From assembly GCF_001677435.1 (NCBI RefSeq), contig NZ_CP016268.1:496001-560000 (forward strand): a DNA stretch of 64,000 nucleotides, written 5' to 3'. This stretch comes from Woeseia oceani (GTDB taxonomy: Bacteria > Pseudomonadota > Gammaproteobacteria > Steroidobacterales > Woeseiaceae). The notes below the pieces were generated by a model that was not told where the DNA came from, did no database searches, and saw nothing but the letters and a program-made list of their open reading frames with translations. A program made the translations under genes and the position numbers. Every line of letters begins with the position of its first letter. Position 1 is the stretch's first letter. This document shows, one piece after another, positions 1 through 8,156 of the stretch.

Positions 1-342
1 CAACACCTGGTCGTTGCGTGAGCGACCGAGGTGCAGGCGGCCACCGGCATCACCTATGTTTTTAGTGAGGCGGGTTTCCAGTGCTGTGTGCACGTCCTCG
101 TCGGCCAGCTCGATTTGCCAATCGCCGGCTGCATGTTGCTGGCCAAGTTCAACAAGGCCCGTACAGATCGCCTTGCAATCGTCATCGCTCAACAGGCCTT
201 GCTGATTAAGCATCTCTGCATGCGCAATCGACCCTTGTACGTCGTAGTCGACCAGCCTGGCGTCGAGTACGTGATCCTCACCGGCCGTGTAGCGCAGCAC
301 CCGCTCATCAAGCGGCAGGCCTTTTTCCCACAGCCGGCTCAT
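1..342 (-). CDS. argH: Argininosuccinate lyase, N-terminal part (cut by window edge)
   Basis: This is the first 114 codons of argininosuccinate lyase, which splits argininosuccinate into arginine and fumarate in the last step of arginine synthesis. The translation starts MSRLWEKGLPLDERV and runs to a GRSRNDQV segment at the window edge, the conserved lyase motif, so the C-terminal three quarters lie outside. The start codon at 342 overlaps the argB stop in an ATGA junction, which indicates translational coupling as the last visible gene of the arg operon. Any deacylase gene for acylcitrulline could lie beyond the edge. Confidence 0.93.
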   Translation of the reverse strand, partial: MSRLWEKGLPLDERVLRYTAGEDHVLDARLVDYDVQGSIAHAEMLNQQGLLSDDDCKAICTGLVELGQQHAAGDWQIELADEDVHTALETRLTKNIGDAGGRLHLGRSRNDQVL

Positions 343-1277
343 GACTGTTCCTCGGCCGCGCTTTGTTCTGCCGGCGTCAATGCACCTATGTCATCGACGA
401 CCAGCGTGCCGGTGCCTTCGTTGGTGAACACTTCCAGCAACAAGCTGTCCGGCATCTTGTAGGAAATGATGTGCACGCGGCTGACGCCATTCGCTATCGC
501 TGCATCGATGGCGGCCGCTTTCGGCAACATGCCGTCTGCAAGGTGGCCGTCATCGCCAAGCTTGCGCAAACCCGCGCGGTCTATATAAGAGATGAGGGAT
601 TGCGGGTCGTTGCGGTCCTTGAGGATGCCTGGCGCGCCGGTGGCGAGTATCAGCTTCTCGGCTTTGAGCTCGGCTGCAATGGCGGCGGCGACCGTGTCCG
701 CATTGATGTTCAGAACGGTGCCGGCGGAATCGCAGGACAGCGGGCTGACCACCGGCATCAGGCCGTTGTCCAGTTGCTTGCGCAACACGTCCGCATCGAC
801 AGTGTCGATGTCACCGACGAATCCGTAATCAACGTCAGCCTGACCGGCTTTCTGCACGGGCGGCCTGCGATGAGCGCGGATCAGGCCGGCATCCACGCCG
901 CTGATGCCGACGGCAGGAATTTCGAGATCGCGACACACAGCCAGTACGCGGGTGTTGATCTGGCCGTTCAAAACCATGGTGGCGACATCGAGTGACGGAC
1001 CGTCGGTTACCCGTCGCCCATCAATAAACTTGGTGTCCAGACCCAGCGCTTTCGCAAGCTCGGTGGATTGCGGGCCGCCACCGTGCACCAGGACGACCTT
1101 GATGCCTACCTGGTAGAGGATGCCGACCTGTTCCATGATCGTACGCGTCGTCGCCGCATCCGCGAAAATTTCCCCGCCGACTTTCAGGACAAACACCTTG
1201 CCCTTGAACAAACGGATATACGGTGCGGCGTGTTTCAGTGCCGAGACGACGACGGCGCGGTCGCGATTCAGGGTCAT
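339..1277 (-). CDS. argB: N-acetylglutamate (or N-acylglutamate) kinase
   Basis: A 312-residue amino acid kinase that phosphorylates N-acylglutamate in the second step of arginine synthesis. The fold is recognised from the KVGGE phosphate-binding loop near residue 32, the VHGGGPQ loop near 64 and the LNINADTVAAAIA segment in the second half. There is no fused GNAT domain, unlike the NAGS/K of Xanthomonas, so this protein does not supply the missing acyltransferase. It overlaps argF' upstream and argH downstream by four bases each. If the adjacent transcarbamylase uses succinylated intermediates, this kinase may also; the sequence alone does not decide that. Confidence 0.92.
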   Translation of the reverse strand: MTLNRDRAVVVSALKHAAPYIRLFKGKVFVLKVGGEIFADAATTRTIMEQVGILYQVGIKVVLVHGGGPQSTELAKALGLDTKFIDGRRVTDGPSLDVATMVLNGQINTRVLAVCRDLEIPAVGISGVDAGLIRAHRRPPVQKAGQADVDYGFVGDIDTVDADVLRKQLDNGLMPVVSPLSCDSAGTVLNINADTVAAAIAAELKAEKLILATGAPGILKDRNDPQSLISYIDRAGLRKLGDDGHLADGMLPKAAAIDAAIANGVSRVHIISYKMPDSLLLEVFTNEGTGTLVVDDIGALTPAEQSAAEEQS

Positions 1278-2281
1278 TTCGAGCCTCCGAGCATTTGGTG
1301 CAACACAGCCATCTGCGCCAGCATGCGGTTACGTGCTTCGTGTATGACAACGCTGCGCGGTCCATCGAGCACCGCCTCGCTGACCACGACGCCGCGACGC
1401 ACGGGCAGGCAATGCATGAAACGGCAGTCATCGCGCGCGGCTTCGAACCAGGGCTCGTCGACGCACCAGTTGTCGAGGCCACGGCGTAAAGCCTCGTCAC
1501 CGGCACGGTCGCCGTAGTGTTTCGTTGATGACCATGATTTTGCGTAGATGACGTGGGCGTCCTGCATAGCGGCTTGCCGGTCGTCGGTCTCGGTGACGGA
1601 GCCACCGGATGCCGCCGCCGCGGATCGCGCCTTGTCCATAATGCTGTCCGGCAGTTCGAAGCCCTCCGGGCGCAGGACAGTGACGTCCATGCCACGCATG
1701 GCAGCCATGTGCACGGTGGCCGATGGCACAGCGAGCGGCAGCGCCTTCGGGTGATAGGCCCAGCTCAGTACGAATTTTCCACCGCTCGCCGGAATGCCCA
1801 GATCGTCCATTGTTTTCCAGTCCGCGAGGCTCTGGCACGGGTGGTTCATGGCCGATTCCATATTGATGTAGGGCTTGTTGGCCAGCTTCGTCAGCGCCGA
1901 GAATTCTGTTTCGGCCAGGTCGGCCTCCAGGCTGCGGCGTTCGGCGAACGCGCGTATGCCGATGGCATCGCCGTAAGAGGCGATCACCGGTACAGCTTCA
2001 CGTATGTGTTCGGCAGCAGTGCCGTCCATGACGATACCGGGCCGGGTTTCCAGGCCGTGGATGGACATGTCCGGTGAAATGACAAACGAACCGCCGCCGA
2101 GGCGGACCATGGCTGCCTGAAACGAGGCCAGTGTGCGCAGCGACGGGCTCAGAAACAGCAACGACAAGACCTTGCCGCGCAGCGCCTCGGGTTCCGGCGA
2201 ATGGTCGAGGCGGGTAGCCAGCTCTATCAGGCTGGCGATGTCTTCCCGGGCAAAGTCGGCGAGGTCGTTAAACGCTTTCAT
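1274..2281 (-). CDS. argF': N-acetylornithine / N-succinylornithine carbamoyltransferase
   Basis: A 335-residue transcarbamylase that transfers a carbamoyl group to an N-acylated ornithine. The carbamoyl-phosphate loop is SPSLRT at residues 45-50, with HPCQ at 147-150 and HCLPVRR at 290-296. The segment LETRPGIVMDG (78-87) and the HCLPxRR region resemble the acylornithine transcarbamylases of Xanthomonas and Bacteroides rather than ordinary OTCases. At the position known to choose between acetylornithine (Glu92 in X. campestris) and succinylornithine (Pro90 in B. fragilis), this protein has Ala90. The carboxylated Lys302 of the Xanthomonas enzyme is replaced by Val299. Substrate is therefore uncertain; membership of the acylornithine group is secure. 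Confidence 0.9.
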   Translation of the reverse strand: MKAFNDLADFAREDIASLIELATRLDHSPEPEALRGKVLSLLFLSPSLRTLASFQAAMVRLGGGSFVISPDMSIHGLETRPGIVMDGTAAEHIREAVPVIASYGDAIGIRAFAERRSLEADLAETEFSALTKLANKPYINMESAMNHPCQSLADWKTMDDLGIPASGGKFVLSWAYHPKALPLAVPSATVHMAAMRGMDVTVLRPEGFELPDSIMDKARSAAAASGGSVTETDDRQAAMQDAHVIYAKSWSSTKHYGDRAGDEALRRGLDNWCVDEPWFEAARDDCRFMHCLPVRRGVVVSEAVLDGPRSVVIHEARNRMLAQMAVLHQMLGGSK

Positions 2282-2296
2282 GGTTAGTCCTTACGA

Positions 2297-3463
2297 TCAG
2301 GTATTCGGAACGATGGTTGCGAGCGCTTCTGCCAGCCGGTTTACGTGATCGGCTTGCAGCACCAGCGGCGGCAACAGTCGTACAACAGTGGGGTCGGCAC
2401 TTGTGCCGGTGAGGATGTCGTGCTCGAGCAATGCTGCGTGGACTTCTTTGGCCGGTCGGTCGCAGACCAGGCCCAGCAGGAGTCCCATGCCCTGTATGCG
2501 TTGTACCGGACCGGTAACACACAGCTCTCGAATCTGTGCTTCGCGTTCGCGAACGTTTTGCAGCAGGTTCTCATCGCGAATGGTGTCGATGACCGCCAGT
2601 ATCGAAGCCGCGGCTACCGGGCCACCGCCAAACGTGGAGCCCAGATCGCCGCTGTGCATACCGGCACTGAGTTGTTCCGAGCACAACAGGGCCGCACACG
2701 GAAAACCGCCGCCGAGGGATTTGGCGCTGGTCAGCAGGTCCGGTTCAACGCCGTATACCTGGGAGGCAAAGAACTGCCCGGAGCGACCCATGCCGGACTG
2801 CACTTCATCGGCGATCAGCAATGCACCGCTCTTGTCGCAGGCGGCCCGCAAAGCGGCAACGAATTCGAAATCGAGATCGTAGGCACCGGCGACGCCCTGC
2901 ACCGGTTCAAAAATAACGGCGGCGACGCTCTTGTCGATACAGCGTTTCGCTGCTTCGATGTCATTGCGTTGCAGAAACTCGACATCAAATGGCAGACGCG
3001 GGAAGCCGTACCAGCTTTGCGCCGCATTCCAGGTGACGGCCGCCGCCGCTGCCGTCCGGCCGTGGAAGCCCTGCGTCAAAGCGACGATCTTGCCGCGCCC
3101 AGTCGCCTTGCAAGCTATGCGCAATGCATTTTCGTTGGCTTCCGCGCCGCTGTTGACAAAGAACGCACGGGTGAGTGTTTCCGGGGCGATTGCGACCAAT
3201 GCTTCAGCGGCGGCGGCCCGGATATCAAGTGCCACCGCGTTGCTTTGAAAGAGCAGGCGACGCGCTTGCTCGTCAATGGCTCCGAACAGTCGCGGATGCG
3301 AATAGCCGAGTGCGGCTACCGCATGACCGCCGTACAGATCGAGAATCTGCCGGCCGTCGCGCGTGAAAATGTCGCAACCCGCGGCGCGCACCGGGTCGAT
3401 GTCCAGCTGAGGATAAACCGGTACTGTTGCCGCCGCTTCGCGTTGTTTGGCGTTGGATTGCAT
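2297..3463 (-). CDS. argD: Acetylornithine/succinylornithine aminotransferase
   Basis: A class III PLP aminotransferase of 388 residues that converts N-acylglutamate semialdehyde to N-acylornithine. Visible family features are the FFVNSGAEANENALR segment, the GFHGRT motif, the LIADEVQSGMGR Asp-containing strand and the SAKSLGGGFP lysine loop. I chose the ATG at 3463 because GAGGTGA lies just upstream; a longer frame to 3505 would overlap argC and lacks family similarity. It lies seven bases after argC and 15 before argF', within the operon. Confidence 0.92.
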   Translation of the reverse strand: MQSNAKQREAAATVPVYPQLDIDPVRAAGCDIFTRDGRQILDLYGGHAVAALGYSHPRLFGAIDEQARRLLFQSNAVALDIRAAAAEALVAIAPETLTRAFFVNSGAEANENALRIACKATGRGKIVALTQGFHGRTAAAAAVTWNAAQSWYGFPRLPFDVEFLQRNDIEAAKRCIDKSVAAVIFEPVQGVAGAYDLDFEFVAALRAACDKSGALLIADEVQSGMGRSGQFFASQVYGVEPDLLTSAKSLGGGFPCAALLCSEQLSAGMHSGDLGSTFGGGPVAAASILAVIDTIRDENLLQNVREREAQIRELCVTGPVQRIQGMGLLLGLVCDRPAKEVHAALLEHDILTGTSADPTVVRLLPPLVLQADHVNRLAEALATIVPNT

Positions 3464-3470
3464 GGTCACC

Positions 3471-4532
3471 TCAGGTCCAGGCGGGTGCTGTCGCCAGCAA
3501 GCCATGGGTTTCGGGGAGCGACCACAGACGGTTCATCCATTGCATCGCACCACCGGCCGCGCCTTTGACGAGATTGTCGATCGCGCTCATGACAACGACG
3601 TTATTGCCCTCGGCCGCGACGCCTATATGGCAATAGTTGCTGGTTACAACGTCCTTGATGCGCGGCGTGCCATCAACGATCCGAACAAAACTCGCGTTGG
3701 CGTAGTAGTCGCGATAGTGCTGGCGCAGGTCGTCGACGCTGACCGCGTTGGGAAGTTCGGCCTGCAGGGTTACGTGTATACCGCGCGCAAACGGACCGGA
3801 ATGCGGCACGAAATTCACTCTAACGTCGCCGCCTCCGGCAGTGGCGATGTACGCCGCAATTTCCGGCGCATGCCGGTGTGCCAGCGGTTTGTAAGCGTAC
3901 AGATTGCTGTGTCGTTCCGGATGGTGCGTGCCGGGCAACGGGCTGCGACCCGAGCCTGTACTGCCGGTGATACCGTTAATGAACAGGCTGCTAGGGGCGA
4001 ACGAAGAGGCGCACAAGGGTACGGCCGCCAGCAATGCCGCTGTTGCGAAACAACCGGGGTGACCGACATGTTGTTTGCTGGTTGCCGCTACGTGTTCCGG
4101 CACACCCTGCTCGAAGTCGGCGAGCAACTCGCTGGCGCCATGCGTACTTGCGTAAACGGCTTCGTAGTCCGCGGCCGTCCGGTAGCGAAAGTCGGCAGAG
4201 GAATCGACAACGTGCAGTTCGACACCGTGGCTGTGTGCCGCCGCGACGAATTGCGCGACCATTGCCGCCGATGCGCCGTGCGGTGCCGCAGAGAACAGTG
4301 CCAGCCGGTCAACGTCCGCGAGCATGGCGAGACTGTCTTCCGGTGTGCTGAAGGTGAGGTTGGGCCACGCCGGCGCGAGCGCGGAAAAAGTCGCCGCGAT
4401 CGGCTGTCCGGCTTGCGAGGTTGAAACAGCGGCAAGCAACTTGAACTCCGGGTGCACGGCGAGCAGGCGCAGCAGCTCTCCGCCGACATAACCGGTAGCG
4501 CCCAGTACCATTGCAGGAATCTTGTTGCTCAC
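3471..4532 (-). CDS. argC: N-acetyl-gamma-glutamyl-phosphate reductase
   Basis: A 353-residue reductase for the third arginine step, NADPH-dependent reduction of the acylglutamyl phosphate. The Rossmann motif GATGYVGGEL is at residues 11-20 and the catalytic cysteine is Cys161 in VGHPGCFATA. The segment with GSGRSPLPGTHHPER fits the substrate region of the family. The start overlaps the stop of the upstream P-loop gene by four bases (ATGA), so the two are translationally coupled. Confidence 0.95.
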   Translation of the reverse strand: MSNKIPAMVLGATGYVGGELLRLLAVHPEFKLLAAVSTSQAGQPIAATFSALAPAWPNLTFSTPEDSLAMLADVDRLALFSAAPHGASAAMVAQFVAAAHSHGVELHVVDSSADFRYRTAADYEAVYASTHGASELLADFEQGVPEHVAATSKQHVGHPGCFATAALLAAVPLCASSFAPSSLFINGITGSTGSGRSPLPGTHHPERHSNLYAYKPLAHRHAPEIAAYIATAGGGDVRVNFVPHSGPFARGIHVTLQAELPNAVSVDDLRQHYRDYYANASFVRIVDGTPRIKDVVTSNYCHIGVAAEGNNVVVMSAIDNLVKGAAGGAMQWMNRLWSLPETHGLLATAPAWT

Positions 4533-5596
4533 GTGGCTGCTCCCGCAGTTGCCGGCGCGACGATATCAGCCACGAGATTGCCGAGGGCGGCGCCATCCGT
4601 TAGTGCATTGATGGCGGGCAATGACAGCCGTAGCCGGATCTGGTCAATGCCAACGGCATTGTCCGTAGCCGGGCCGGTCACGATGGCCGGTTCAATGCCG
4701 AATTGTTCGCGCAGAATTCGCGCACCGCCCCACGCACCAACCGGGTCGTTCGCGCACAGTACGACGGCCGTGAATGCGTCCCGTATGAGCGGGTCGGAGA
4801 GTATGGCTTCGACACCGTATTCACCAATCAGGCCGTCGCCCAGTTCAACAACGATGACATCGACTTCCCGCGTTGCCAGATTGCGCAGGAGGTTACGGGT
4901 AAGTATGGGGCCGTTTGCAGCCGTGGTTGTGACGATACCGAGATCGGAAAAGATCATGGCTTCACTGGCGCCCGCGTCTTCCATCGCCAGAATATCCCGC
5001 CGCAGTGAGACTCCGGTTGCCTTGCAGGCAGCGACGCGCAAACCGCGGTGGCGTAAACCGGCGACGACTGCACAGGCAGCGACTGTCTTGCCGGAATCCA
5101 TGCAGGTACCGGCCAGAGCGACGACCGGTATGCCGAGTGTGCCGAGGTCCGCGTCGGCGTTAAGAACGGTCGAGCCGACCCGGGCAGGCACACCGATACG
5201 CTCACCGAGGTAGGGGAAATGCAGCACGGTGCCAAGCACTTCGCATTCGAACGGCGGCCCTACATCCGGGTTTGCTGAATCGCAGATACCAACGACGCCG
5301 CCGATATTCAGAATCTGTACCGTATCACCAACGTTCAGTTTTTCCGGCAGATGCCCCGAGTAACCGCGCAGGGCTTTGCGATGGCCCAGCGCACCGACCA
5401 CGATGTCGCCCTGTTTGACGGTGGCCATACGCCCACTGACAAGTTCGAGCGTGTTGTAACGCGACTTGTTGTTCAGTACCCGAACAGCGATAAGGACGCC
5501 TTCTTCGCAGGGGATGTCATCCGCCAGTCGCAATTCCTGACTGAGGTTGCTGTGTTGGGCGACCGACGCGATTTTGTCAACGAGGATGCTGCGCAT
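4529..5596 (-). CDS. Uncharacterised P-loop protein inside the arginine operon
   Basis: A 355-residue protein whose function I cannot assign. Residues 1-150 look beta-rich, with repeated glycines (VKQGDIVVGALGHR near 60-73, NIGGVVG near 97-103). The second half carries a P-loop GTCMDSGKT at 163-171, with the spacing seen in dethiobiotin synthetase (GTDTEVGKT) and in DUF1611 proteins, followed later by VVELGDGLIGEYG, a possible acidic metal-binding strand. Start chosen at 5596, where AGGAAAGGA precedes ATG; a longer frame to 5683 runs into argG. It begins two bases after the argG stop and overlaps argC by four bases, so it is surely co-expressed with the arginine genes. It occupies the place where an acyltransferase would be expected, since no argA or argJ is seen. 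A role in N-acylation or its control is speculation. Confidence 0.85.
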   Translation of the reverse strand: MRSILVDKIASVAQHSNLSQELRLADDIPCEEGVLIAVRVLNNKSRYNTLELVSGRMATVKQGDIVVGALGHRKALRGYSGHLPEKLNVGDTVQILNIGGVVGICDSANPDVGPPFECEVLGTVLHFPYLGERIGVPARVGSTVLNADADLGTLGIPVVALAGTCMDSGKTVAACAVVAGLRHRGLRVAACKATGVSLRRDILAMEDAGASEAMIFSDLGIVTTTAANGPILTRNLLRNLATREVDVIVVELGDGLIGEYGVEAILSDPLIRDAFTAVVLCANDPVGAWGGARILREQFGIEPAIVTGPATDNAVGIDQIRLRLSLPAINALTDGAALGNLVADIVAPATAGAAT

Positions 5597-5598
5597 GT

Positions 5599-6810
5599 TC
5601 AATCCTTTCCTGCGGCGCGGGTTTGCAACATGCCGGGCAGCGACAGAACCCGTGAATAGCCCAGTGCATCCGACGCACTCCATTCACCCGCAGCTTCGCC
5701 GTAGACGCCGCGGGTGGCGGCGAGCAAAGAGTGCGGCGAGGTGACGCCATTAATGAACAGGCTGCCGGGTTGCAACGTGAAGTGCACGTCACCCGTAACG
5801 CGCTGCTGCGACGAGGCCAGTAATGCCTCGATATCACGGGCAGCCAGATCGAGTTGCCGGCCTTCGTGAATCATGTCGCCATAAGTTGCTGCGACGCTGT
5901 CTTTGATGCGCGACTGATGTGCACTGAGGACCAGTTTTTCCAGTTCCCGGTGAGCCGTTATTAAAGTGACAGCAGCGGGTGCTTCGAACGCTACCCGCCC
6001 TTTGGTACCGAGTACTGTGTCGCCGAGGTGTATGCCGCGGCCTATTCCGTAAGCACCGGCGAGCTGTTCCAGTTTCTCGATCAGTTCAACGGCTTGCAGT
6101 GGCTGTTGGTCGAGCGCGACCGGGATGCCCGCCTTGAACGAGAGGCTGTGTTTGCTGGGTGGCAGTGGTTGAGAGTAGGCGCCCGCGGACAATACCCAGG
6201 CATCTTCCGGAATGGAGTTCTCGGACGTCAGGGTTTCGCGACCACCAATGGTGATGCCCCACAAGCCGCGATTAACTGAGTAGGCGGACCCTTGCGGTGG
6301 CAGCGGCAACTCACGTTCCTGCAGGTATGCCAGTTGCTCGTCACGAACCCAGTTGTTGTCGCGTACGGGTGCCAGCACTTCAAGTCCGGGGTTGAGCGTC
6401 CGCAAGGCCACTTCGAAACGTACCTGGTCGTTGCCGGCCGCCGTGCAGCCATGTGCGACCGTTGTTGCCTGACGTTCGATTGCGAGTTGTGCGAGTGCCG
6501 CCGCCTGCACACCGCGTTCGGCGCCAACGCACAGTGGGTAGGCGTGTCCGCGATAGACATTGCCGGCGATGAGGTAGCGAATGACCCGCTCAAAAAAGAC
6601 CTGCTTGCAGTCCAGCAGCAGGTGCTCAATGGCACCGAGTGCCAGGGCACGCTCGCGCAGGTTGCTGGCGGCAGCCGCATCGAGGCCGCCCGTGTCGACG
6701 CAGGCCGTAATGACTTCACGGCCGTAGGTTTGCTTCAGCCATGGGACGCAAAACGACGTATCCAGCCCTCCGGAGAACGCAAGAATAATGGGTGAGGTAT
6801 CGCTGGACAC
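5599..6810 (-). CDS. argG: Argininosuccinate synthase
   Basis: A 403-residue ATP-dependent ligase joining citrulline and aspartate. The ATP pyrophosphatase loop SGGLDTSFC is at residues 14-22, followed by a VDTGG strand; AHGCTAAGNDQVRFE is the citrulline/aspartate region. The VDTGG version of the N-terminus is more like the Bacteroidetes-type enzyme than the E. coli form. The start is GTG at 6810 with GGAG seven bases upstream. It is the first biosynthetic gene after argR, 20 bases downstream. Confidence 0.94.
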   Translation of the reverse strand: MSSDTSPIILAFSGGLDTSFCVPWLKQTYGREVITACVDTGGLDAAAASNLRERALALGAIEHLLLDCKQVFFERVIRYLIAGNVYRGHAYPLCVGAERGVQAAALAQLAIERQATTVAHGCTAAGNDQVRFEVALRTLNPGLEVLAPVRDNNWVRDEQLAYLQERELPLPPQGSAYSVNRGLWGITIGGRETLTSENSIPEDAWVLSAGAYSQPLPPSKHSLSFKAGIPVALDQQPLQAVELIEKLEQLAGAYGIGRGIHLGDTVLGTKGRVAFEAPAAVTLITAHRELEKLVLSAHQSRIKDSVAATYGDMIHEGRQLDLAARDIEALLASSQQRVTGDVHFTLQPGSLFINGVTSPHSLLAATRGVYGEAAGEWSASDALGYSRVLSLPGMLQTRAAGKD

Positions 6811-6830
6811 AGAAGACTCCGTTTGTTGGT

Positions 6831-7286
6831 TTAGCTGCGGTTTGCGCAGTGTTCAATGCGGGTGATGACAGCGCGCTGGTCGCTGGCACTCGCGGTTGCA
6901 GTAAAGACAGTGTCGTCGCCGCCGACATTGCCGATGATTTCCGGCCAGCCGCAGCGATCAAGCGCCAGCGCTACCCGCTGGGCGCCACCGATGGCGGTAT
7001 GTATGACCAGCAGGTTGGGGCCGGCCGGACGCACATTGCGCAGGAGGCTGGCAACGGCAGTGACCTCGTCGTCCCCACTCGTGTCGGGTTGTGGCAGGAC
7101 ATAGCCCGCTGGCGTCTTGATGGCCGTCAATTCGCGCAGATCGCGGCTGACGCTGGACTGGGTTGCCACAAAACCCTGGGCTGTCAAAGCCTCTACCAAC
7201 GACTGCTGGGTCGCGGCAGGGCCGGCGGCCAGCAATGCTTTGATGGCATTACGTCGGTCGTTTGGTGTGTGGGAATTGTCTGGCAT
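6831..7286 (-). CDS. argR: Arginine repressor
   Basis: A 151-residue arginine-responsive repressor. The N-terminal winged helix carries the family signature QSSVSRDLREL near residues 43-53. The C-terminal oligomerisation and arginine-binding domain has HTAIGGAQRVALALDR and the GNVGGDDTVF segment, which contains the arginine-binding acidic pair. It opens the arg operon on the minus strand, with an ARG-box-like sequence ten bases upstream of its start, so autoregulation together with the biosynthetic genes is likely. Confidence 0.93.
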   Translation of the reverse strand: MPDNSHTPNDRRNAIKALLAAGPAATQQSLVEALTAQGFVATQSSVSRDLRELTAIKTPAGYVLPQPDTSGDDEVTAVASLLRNVRPAGPNLLVIHTAIGGAQRVALALDRCGWPEIIGNVGGDDTVFTATASASDQRAVITRIEHCANRS

Positions 7287-7295
7287 CGGACTTGC

Positions 7296-7313
7296 TGTGA
7301 ATAATTATGCGCA
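7296..7313 (-). promoter_or_regulatory. ARG-box-like operator of the argR-arg operon
   Basis: On the plus strand the site reads TGTGAATAATTATGCGCA, which matches the ArgR consensus wnTGAATwwwwATTCAnw at all but two positions. A second, weaker GCATATTC half-site lies at 7331-7338. On the minus strand TTGACC followed 16 bases later by GATAGT could be the promoter, placing the box near the transcription start. Arginine-dependent autorepression is inferred from the match and position. Confidence 0.6.
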
Positions 7314-7457
7314 TAAAACTATCAGTGCTTGCATATTCGGGTCAAGCCCTGATTTCGGTCCGGCGCCATGGGCCGTGCTGCGTGCGCGGCGGCAAGCCGC
7401 CTTATCAGTGCCGGAAGGAGGTCACGCTGGTAGGATGCGGCGGTCGAATATCAACAT

Positions 7458-8156
7458 ATGCAGGAGCAATGGGTGTCTTTATTGGAAACAGTGGAAGCGG
7501 GGAGTCAGGGCGAGGTGGACGGCAGTGTGATCTGGCTCCACGGGCTGGGTGCTGACGGGCATGATTTCGAGCCGATCGTTCCGGAGCTGCGGCTCGACGG
7601 GCTGCTCAACTTGCGCTTCGTGTTTCCGCACGCGCCGATACGGGAAGTTACACTTAATAACGGCATCGCCATGCGTGCCTGGTACGACATAATCAGCCTG
7701 GACCGGGACGGGCCTCAGGACGAAGAGAGCATACGCGCCAGCTCTGAACAGTTGTTGCGGTTAGTGCAGCGCGAACAGGAACGCGGCGTTCCCGCCGACA
7801 AGATTGTGCTGGCAGGGTTTTCCCAGGGGGGAGCCATCGCCTTGCACACGGCACTCCGTTACCCGGATCGACTCGCCGGATTGATGGCGCTTTCAACGTG
7901 GCTGCCGATGACCCACGTTTTTCAGTCGGAGGTCACTGCAGCGCCGACGTCTCAGCCGCGGGATCTTCCGGTGTTTATCGCCCACGGTACTTTCGATCCG
8001 ATCCTGCCGATTACGCTCGGTGAGTTGTCGCGGAATACCTTGCAGGCCGCGGGATTCGAGCCGGAGTGGCACGCTTACCCGATGGCGCATGCGGTTTGCG
8101 GTGAAGAAATCGTTGCGATTCGGGACTGGTTGTTGCGCGTGTACGGCGTCGACTGA
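7458..8156 (+). CDS. Alpha/beta hydrolase, phospholipase/carboxylesterase family
   Basis: A 232-residue cytosolic esterase of the carboxylesterase type 2 family (acyl-protein thioesterase fold). The oxyanion segment WLHGLGADG is at 26-34 and the nucleophile is Ser122 in GFSQGG; the catalytic Asp is likely in HGTFDPILP and the His in PMAHAVCGEE. No signal peptide. The ATG at 7458 has no ribosome site, whereas GTG at 7473 has AGGAG six bases upstream, so the protein may start five residues later. It is convergent with the next gene, with adjacent stop codons. Substrate unknown. Confidence 0.88.
   Translation: MQEQWVSLLETVEAGSQGEVDGSVIWLHGLGADGHDFEPIVPELRLDGLLNLRFVFPHAPIREVTLNNGIAMRAWYDIISLDRDGPQDEESIRASSEQLLRLVQREQERGVPADKIVLAGFSQGGAIALHTALRYPDRLAGLMALSTWLPMTHVFQSEVTAAPTSQPRDLPVFIAHGTFDPILPITLGELSRNTLQAAGFEPEWHAYPMAHAVCGEEIVAIRDWLLRVYGVD

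Noticed and set aside
1274-2281. Ordinary ornithine carbamoyltransferase
   Set aside because: SPSLRTLAS, LETRPGIVMDG and the wide HCLPVRR context belong to the acylornithine group rather than to STRTR-type OTCases.
2345-3568. Long open frame of 407 codons on the plus strand opposite argD
   Set aside because: It lies wholly antisense to a well-supported argD; the translation has no family features and the GC-rich third positions of argD explain the open frame.
4529-5596. Naming the arginine-operon P-loop protein DgcN or DUF1611
   Set aside because: Only the P-loop spacing is shared; the N-terminal half does not look like the Rossmann domain of that family, so I kept it as unknown.
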